Shown here: positions 57,993 through 64,000 of the stretch, piece by piece
Layout of the letters: the number at the start of each line of letters is the position of its first letter
Numbering within the stretch: position 1 is the first letter of the stretch
NCBI GenBank assembly: GCA_035772735.1
Contig: JASDFA010000002.1
Location: forward strand, 1,054,001 to 1,118,000
Origin: Datura wrightii
Taxonomy: Eukaryota > Streptophyta > Magnoliopsida > Solanales > Solanaceae
DNA: 64,000 bases
Reading direction: 5' to 3'
Position numbers and translations under genes: made by a program
The notes under the pieces: generated by a model
Told to the model about the DNA's origin: nothing
Seen by the model: only the letters and a program-made list of their open reading frames with translations
Database searches by the model: none

Positions 57993-60900
57993 CTATAGAT
58001 CTTTCCATACATTGAAATCAGTCGTTGAGCCGTTGTAGTTTATTACACTATCCTGGCACCCCATGAAGTATGTACTTTGCACCGGATCAACATTTACTAG
58101 AGCATGAGCAGTTCCAAAGGGGCTGACTGCAACAGCAACTTCATCTGCACCAATTATTACTTCCGCGTAACCTTTCTTCACCGCATCATTTTCCACCTGT
58201 AAGAAGTTAGTGAATCAAGAGAAGGACTTGGACCCTAACCCATAAGAAAGGAAAGGAAAACATGATTACTCATTCACAAAGACAATTCTATGTGAACTGT
58301 AATAGGCGAGATGATTTAACAGCTATGGTTGGTTTTTCTTTTGACAAGTAGCTATAATTGTTTATTTAATCTTCATTTCCATTTCATTTGATTCAGAAAT
58401 AACGAATAAGCAGCAACTCATGCTTTGGAAATTTTAGAGGAGCTAGCTGAAAATTGAACCACATAGAACGCTTTCAAAGCATGAGTAGAATGCTTGCATC
58501 AATGGTGAGTAAAGAAAGACTATAAATGTGGAGAACCCCAAAAAATTGGATGACGGAAATAGAAAAGAGGGAAGGAAGGATTAGAGACATAAAACAAATC
58601 ACCCACATTCATGGGTCTTCAAAACGTATCTCAGGTACTACAACAACATACCCAATGTAATGCCACAACTAGGGTATAGAGAGGGTAGGATGTACACAAA
58701 CGTTACCCCTGCCTTTGTAGGGTAGAGATATTGTTTAAGATAGATCCTCAACTCAAAAGTGTAATCAGAACAGGATTGAAAAAGAAAAATAACAAAAAAA
58801 TGAAGGATACACAAAACAAATGAAGCAACACGTAGTGAAGACAATTGAAGAATAAAATACTATGTGACTATTAACTAATACTACTAATAAAAGCGAAGAG
58901 CAGACTGACCCCTACTTCTCCCACATAAAAGTATGACAACACCCAATAACATACTACCTTTCTATCCTAGTCTTTGTCATCCATACCGACCTATGTAGGC
59001 CCATGTCCTCAGTGAATTGAAGATATGTCATGGTCTGTCTAATCACCTCCTCCAGTTCTTCTTTAGACTACCTCTACTTCTCCTAAAATATGTTATAATC
59101 AATCTCTCACACCTCCTTGCTGATGCATCCGCACACGTCCTCTTCACATGCCTGAACCATCTCAGCTTCGTTTAGCTTATTTTGTCATTTTTTCCACCAC
59201 AGAAACCACTCCTCCCTGCATAACTTCATTCCTAATCTTATCTCTCCAGCCTCACCTTATTTTGTCATTGTTTCCGCCACCGACACCACTCCTCCCCGCA
59301 TAACTTCGTTCATAATCTTATCTTTCCTAGTATGCCGAGCATCCTTATTTCATCTTCTGAATGTGAGACCAACACTTTGCCCCATAAACTTGAGGACATG
59401 ATTATGGCTTGCTGGCAACAAATAAAATTGAGGATTTTTGGTAGAGACTATGAAGATTTTGAAGAACCTAGAAAGAAAGCTTGGTTATGGCTTAAGATAG
59501 ACTTGAAGAAATACACCCCATCAGTATAAGACACTTCTGCGAATGTAACTTTAGCATACAAAGTAATATTTCAAGGTCTGAGAAGGTTTACTTGAAAATA
59601 TGGCAAAACTACAAAAATATATCGTACAAATGACAACAACTAAAATATAAGATTCCTGAAGAGCCTGTGGAGGCAGACAGTTTCTGTTGACACATTTGTA
59701 CTAAAATTACTTCCTAATCAATGCACACTTTCATCTAAAAGCAATTATAAGCAAGTCTCTTTCACCCCAGGTATATACATCATGTTGCAGGGACTACAAA
59801 GGAATCAAATTGATTTATGTAAAACTAACATTTCAAATTTCTTCATGTTTCTGGATTATGTGCAACTGCAGAATATGTTTCCCTACAGATAGACATAGAG
59901 AAAAGAAGGATCTAAAGTAACTTACCAATGATTAAGCAAGGTAGAACTGTAAAAGGAAAAACATACCCGGAATACTGTCTTAGCTCCCCAAATAACAAAT
60001 GTCTCATTGCATGTGTGGTGTCTGTGGTTGCCTCTAACGCCACCAGATCTGATCTCACCCAAATGAACTGAAGCACAACCTGTAGCTCCACCTGCAGCAA
60101 GTATAACCTCCCTTTGTCAATAAGAAAATCAATTGAAGAAAGACAAATAAAATTTTGTAAAATCATCCTCCTTTTTTTTTTGAGAAAGAAATGTTTAAAT
60201 TCATGTCGCAATTAAGAAACTTAAATCAGGGGAAAGGGGAAAGGAAACATCATCTAATTTCCCTTGTACTCCAACTCTGAACTTCCACATTTTCTTAATT
60301 TTCTAACATTACAAAAACTACTAATGCTATAAATTAATCCCAAACTAGCTGGAGTAAGCTATGCGAATCTTCTACATGTAGTCCTCTATTTGGATACTTC
60401 CATTCCAAAACCCAATATTTTTTTTAATCCCGACTAGTTTGTATAGCTTGCATGCATTCTTTGGTAAGAATGTAAGAACCCTGATAAATTATTCATCTTT
60501 TATGCATTAATATCAGAGAGAGAAAGAGAAAGAGAGAATAGAGCTGCCTAAGGCAAGACAAAATAGGGTTGAGCAACAGCAACCACCCATGCTTATCTTT
60601 GGTAACACTGGAAGAGGAAGCTCAGAAACTCACAAGATTAACCTCCTGCTCTTTACAAGAAAGTCAATTCTAGACTTACACAATTTCTTAAATTTCTAAT
60701 GAATCAGTCAACTCAAAATAGTCAAGCTAGGCTATATAAATCCTTCAGATCCATTCTTCTTCAGATGAATCTATGTATATTATCAGTAAAAAACTAAACT
60801 TTCTAGTTGCCTGTCCAGAAATGCTCAATTTTCCTTCTTGCCTTAATGACTCTTCATCGGTATAGATGAACCTAATAGGAGTCGAGCAGAAAGGAGTTGC

Positions 60901-61574
60901 AGGCCAGTATAGGCTGTAACGGGCCTACTTCCCTTGCTTCTAGACCTGCAGCAGAGTTAACATGTTCAATTTATTTGGTACCAAAACAATATCTTTATGC
61001 CCCATCAAAGGACCTCGAGATGCTAATGCACCAAAATAAATGAGAAACTTTCGAGAACACTCAGCTGAATCATATCTTCAGGAGCACGCATAGTCGTCTT
61101 TGAAGGCATATTCTATTATTTTTGATACATTTATAATAATTTTAAGAAAGAAAGAGGGCTAAAGAGACCTGAAATGCCTGAATCAAGGGCAAGGGAAATG
61201 GGATTCAGCAACCAGCCACGTTTATCTTTGGTAATCGCAGAAGAGGAAGCAAGGAACCTCACAAGATTAGCCTTTTGATCTTCTTGAAACGACGCAGATT
61301 GGACCTTGGCATGCCACTCTTCCCGTTGATGGGAAAAATGGGTAGAAGTCGAGGGACGTTGGAATCTGAGGGAAACCCAGGTGAGAAAAAGAAAGAGGGA
61401 GAGGAGGAAAGGGAAAGCGTGGGGTTTCTTGAGGAAGGATTTGAGCGAGTTCATCAAAGTTGAGATTTGGGTCTGATTCTGAAAAGGGTTTCCTCCGCCG
61501 GCGTTGGAGATTGGAAGTTGGTGGTGGTTATGGTTACCGGAAGGGGAAAATGATGTCCTTCTAGGATTTGCCAT
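57993..61574 (-). CDS. RmlC-like cupin protein with N-terminal membrane anchor
   Basis: Three exons, 61574-61169, 60091-59967 and 58196-57993, give 244 residues with matching phases. A basic, polar N-terminus (about 1-50) is followed by one hydrophobic helix at about 52-70 (FPFLLSLFLFLTWVSLRF), suggesting a signal anchor. The cupin barrel covers about 130-240. It has the metal-site-like motif GNHRHHTCNETF and a second strand set AVAVSPFGTAHALVNVD. Related plant proteins are annotated only as RmlC-like cupins, and their substrate is not known. Intron 2 (58197-59966) holds an RTE LINE fragment. Confidence 0.9.
58625..59350 (-). mobile_element. RTE-type LINE 3' fragment
   Basis: On the minus strand a broken frame near 59095-59175 reads KLRWFRHVKRTCADAS, then RRCERL, the C-terminal sequence of RTE LINE reverse transcriptases. 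The 3' end near 58640-58700 carries GGGGTAACGTTTGTGTACAT and GGGTATGTTGTTGT, the tail shared with TS SINEs. A local 78-bp duplication lies at 59179-59330 (two copies of TTATTTTGTCATT). Confidence 0.7.
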
Positions 61575-61773
61575 CTCTCAGATTTTGGTTATTCTTCACA
61601 TTCTTCTCTTCTATGGGCTGAATGAGCTACGATACTCAAGTCTTAACCAGTTCTATTAACTGGCAGATCTTGATCTACAGCCAAAACTCCTTAAAATTCC
61701 AGGTATTTTTATTTTATTCTATCTGTTACACCTCAAAAATCGTTTGAAATAATAAAATTTTGTGCTCAACATA

Positions 61774-62020
61774 CTTAAATTGAAGGGGGATTGAGATTAA
61801 TTTGTTTAGTACTATATGCTAATTAATTTAACATTTAAATTGAAATGAAGGATGGGATTATTTTATTTAGTACTATTTGCTAATTAAATTTGACACTTGA
61901 ATTGAAACGGAGAATGAGATTATTTTGTTAATACTACGTGCTAATTAAATTTGACATTTAAATTGAAAGGGAGGATGGGATTACTTTGTTTAGTACTGCA
62001 TGCTAATTAATTTGAATTAG
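61774..62020. repeat. Four tandem units of about 61 bp upstream of the cupin gene
   Basis: Units near 61774, 61835, 61897 and 61957 each read T(T/G)AATTGAAA..., then GA(T/G)..GGGATTA.TTTGTT and TACTA...GCTAATTAA. They begin 200 bp upstream of the cupin ATG, so they probably lie in its promoter. Confidence 0.8.
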
Positions 62021-62627
62021 TGTGAGAGTTATTGAAGTTTTATTATTGTTATACGAGCTAATGTCAATATTCTTTTATCATAAGAAATTTAAACATTAAC
62101 TTCGTATTTTTTAAAAAAAGTAAAATTTACATACCTACACAGAGATCACATAAAGAGTGTTAAATCACAAATGTTTATGAACCCATGGACAAAGAAAAAA
62201 CCATTTCACTCTCGAAGGGAGTAGTGTTACAAAGATGATACTGAATAATAATACTCCAAAGTTAAACTGGCATTTCCACAAGTTCATTTCTTTTCACCTG
62301 ATTTTATATTCCATGACCCAACTTGCCAAGCAACTACACAATAATTCATGAGGCTCAAAACATTCATTTATTTCCTAAGATACACCTACAAACTGCTCCT
62401 TTCCCTCTCCATTACATACATAAATCTGTAATATGGAGATGGAGGTTTATAATCAATGATCCTGAGAGTATTTGTTTACTGTTACAGCTAGAGTACAGGG
62501 TTTAGTTCAATTCTTTGAAGATGATTTGCTATCTTGGAAGTCATGCACCTGTACTTCTGCAGCATAAGGCATTGTGCTGGCGATTGACATTTTACTTTAG
62601 ATCATCTGCACTTGTAATTTTGATACT

Positions 62628-64000
62628 TCAGGGTAATTCCCTTAACATGAGCCTCTCTTGTATTCCATTTTCTTGATCCAAAGAGTCCTGTTTTGATTTT
62701 GGAATATCGCTGTCTTCAGGTTCTTGCAGAAAGGGTCTGAAGGTTAGAAGTAGGGCGAGCAACTCTATGACGTTGAGAACAAAGAAAACCAACTGATCGC
62801 CTGTATTACAACATCACATTACCTATGTTTAGTTTAACTGCATCAAAGTAGGCCATCAGATAATCCATAAGAGTACACCAGTATTGTCTCACAAGTTACT
62901 AAAAGCAAATATAATGGGAGCCAAACAAATTGATGCTTGTTGTGAATTAAATTTTTAGTAGTGAACGGCCACAAGCTTGAATCTAATTAACTAAGTAGAC
63001 TTACCTGGCAGAATATCAGCATCTTGACGCCGTTGTGACCAGGACAATCTGCATAAATTGCAGATTGTTAGAGCATGATGAAACATAATCTTGACTTTAC
63101 GTCTAGGTTGGCAGACAGTAGACCTTAACTTTCAAGTTAAACAAGCACTGATAAACATTTCTAATAGACAAAATCTCGTATTCACTAAAACTGAAATTGG
63201 ATATCTGAATAATCACTATGCAACTCTGGCATTTTCAAACACACCAAGTTAAGCTCAGACCCTGCATCGATTCAGGCCAAAACATGAAGTACTTAAACGA
63301 GCTAAAGTGGTATTAAAGGAGATGAATAAGAGAGAATGACTGTCATTGCATTCATTGGTATGACATATATATGATACTAAGTTTGTTTAACAAAACAAGG
63401 GCAAATTCAAGAGACGACAATCTCATGATAAGCACAAAGATGACATTGAAGATCAGCAGACGATAAAGAAAAATGAGCAACTTACAATGAGCCCCCGGCT
63501 GCAGGGCCAATTGTCTTGAAAAGAGACATTGTGGACATTGAAATGCCATTTGCAGCTCCTCTTTGCTCTTGGGACTGAAGTTAAACATTTTGCTCACTTG
63601 TGAACTTTACTGATCACTATTAAACGGATAATGAGAAAAAAAATTGCTTATGGGAGAAGGTAGTTACCACAGCTCTATTCTGCATGATTAATAACCCAGT
63701 TGTAATTGATACCTGTTCAAACATGAAAAAAATTAGCCACTTAGACCAAACAACCCAAGAAAACAATTTCGACATACTGGAATTGCAAAAGCCACACAGT
63801 GGTAGTTGAACATGAGCAGAAATCCTGGTGCTAAATTAACCTCACTTCTCGCACAAACTGATAAAAGAACTAAGACTAAGCAAGTGTTTGTGACAATACT
63901 AAAATATATACTATTTATAGTTTTCATGTACAGGAAATAGGAGATATCATGAAACAGGAAACTAAGACACAGCTGAAACACGTACCAAGCTCTATAGTAT
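62628..64000 (-). CDS. ZIFL-type MFS transporter, 3' exons only (partial at window edge)
   Basis: Zinc-induced facilitator-like MFS carrier (plasma or vacuolar membrane; family members move Zn/nicotianamine, K+ or auxin-related cargo). Exons seen: 63712-63668 (VSITTGLLIMQNRAV), 63574-63486 (SQEQRGAANGISMSTMSLFK...), 63048-63005 (LSWSQRRQDADILPG) and 62800-62628 (DQLVFFVLNVIELLALLLTF, then RPFLQEP and a hydrophilic tail ending at TGA 62630-62628). Phases agree. The motif NRAV..(E/D)QRGAANGISM is diagnostic for this family. The exon that should precede is cut by the edge: 64000-63986, before a GTACGTG donor, reads Ile-Leu-stop in the required frame, so either that donor is not used or the gene has a stop there. 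Confidence 0.88.

Overview
This window is plant nuclear DNA, and the evidence points to the Solanaceae. Every gene is split by short introns with GT..AG borders. The intergenic DNA is AT-rich and packed with elements typical of nightshades: tRNA-derived SINEs, RTE-type LINE tails ending in TTG repeats, hAT, Stowaway and Harbinger-like MITEs, and Ty3/gypsy LTRs beginning TGTTACACCCCGT. No species is claimed.

Layout. Positions 1-3.9 kb are repeats: a LINE tail, two head-to-head LTR pieces, a MITE and a 136-bp tandem duplication. Next comes a minus-strand three-RRM hnRNP Q/LIF2-like gene (10135 down to at least 3859; 3' end not found). A 2.2-kb solo LTR (10808-13014) and MITE-rich DNA follow. 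On the plus strand lie a membrane-anchored Hsp20/RTM2-like gene (16691-17240), a BPA1-like single-RRM gene (18344-22037) and a calcium-dependent protein kinase (24451-28392). A 16-exon PRP16/DEAH7 splicing helicase gene occupies the minus strand from 41800 to 30431, with SINE, LINE and copia debris in its introns. A 7-kb hAT-rearranged block sits over its 5' end (41.86-48.63 kb). Further on are a group A bZIP gene of the ABI5/DPBF3 type (53501-56796, plus), a membrane-anchored cupin gene (61574-57993, minus) and the 3' exons of a ZIFL-type MFS transporter (62628 to the window edge, minus).

The most unusual region is 41.6-48.6 kb. One hAT family, with termini of the form AGGGGTGGGC followed by CGGTTCGG-rich DNA, is present three times: a truncated copy, a copy carrying the first coding exon of an AT-hook (AHL) gene, and a copy with a decayed transposase. 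Between the copies lie inverted duplicates of the PRP16 promoter, 5' leader and first coding exon. The same 8-bp sequence, GATGTCAT, borders two of the hAT ends in opposite orientations. This fits aberrant (alternative-end) hAT transposition that inverted and duplicated the gene's 5' end. The helicase's last exon also carries frameshifting indels in a conserved block, so this PRP16 copy looks disabled.

The genes are not an operon or a pathway. ABA and calcium signalling (bZIP, CDPK), RNA metabolism (hnRNP, PRP16), defence-related small proteins (BPA1-like, RTM2-like) and transport (ZIFL) are simply neighbours. All family assignments come from reading translated motifs; no database search was run.
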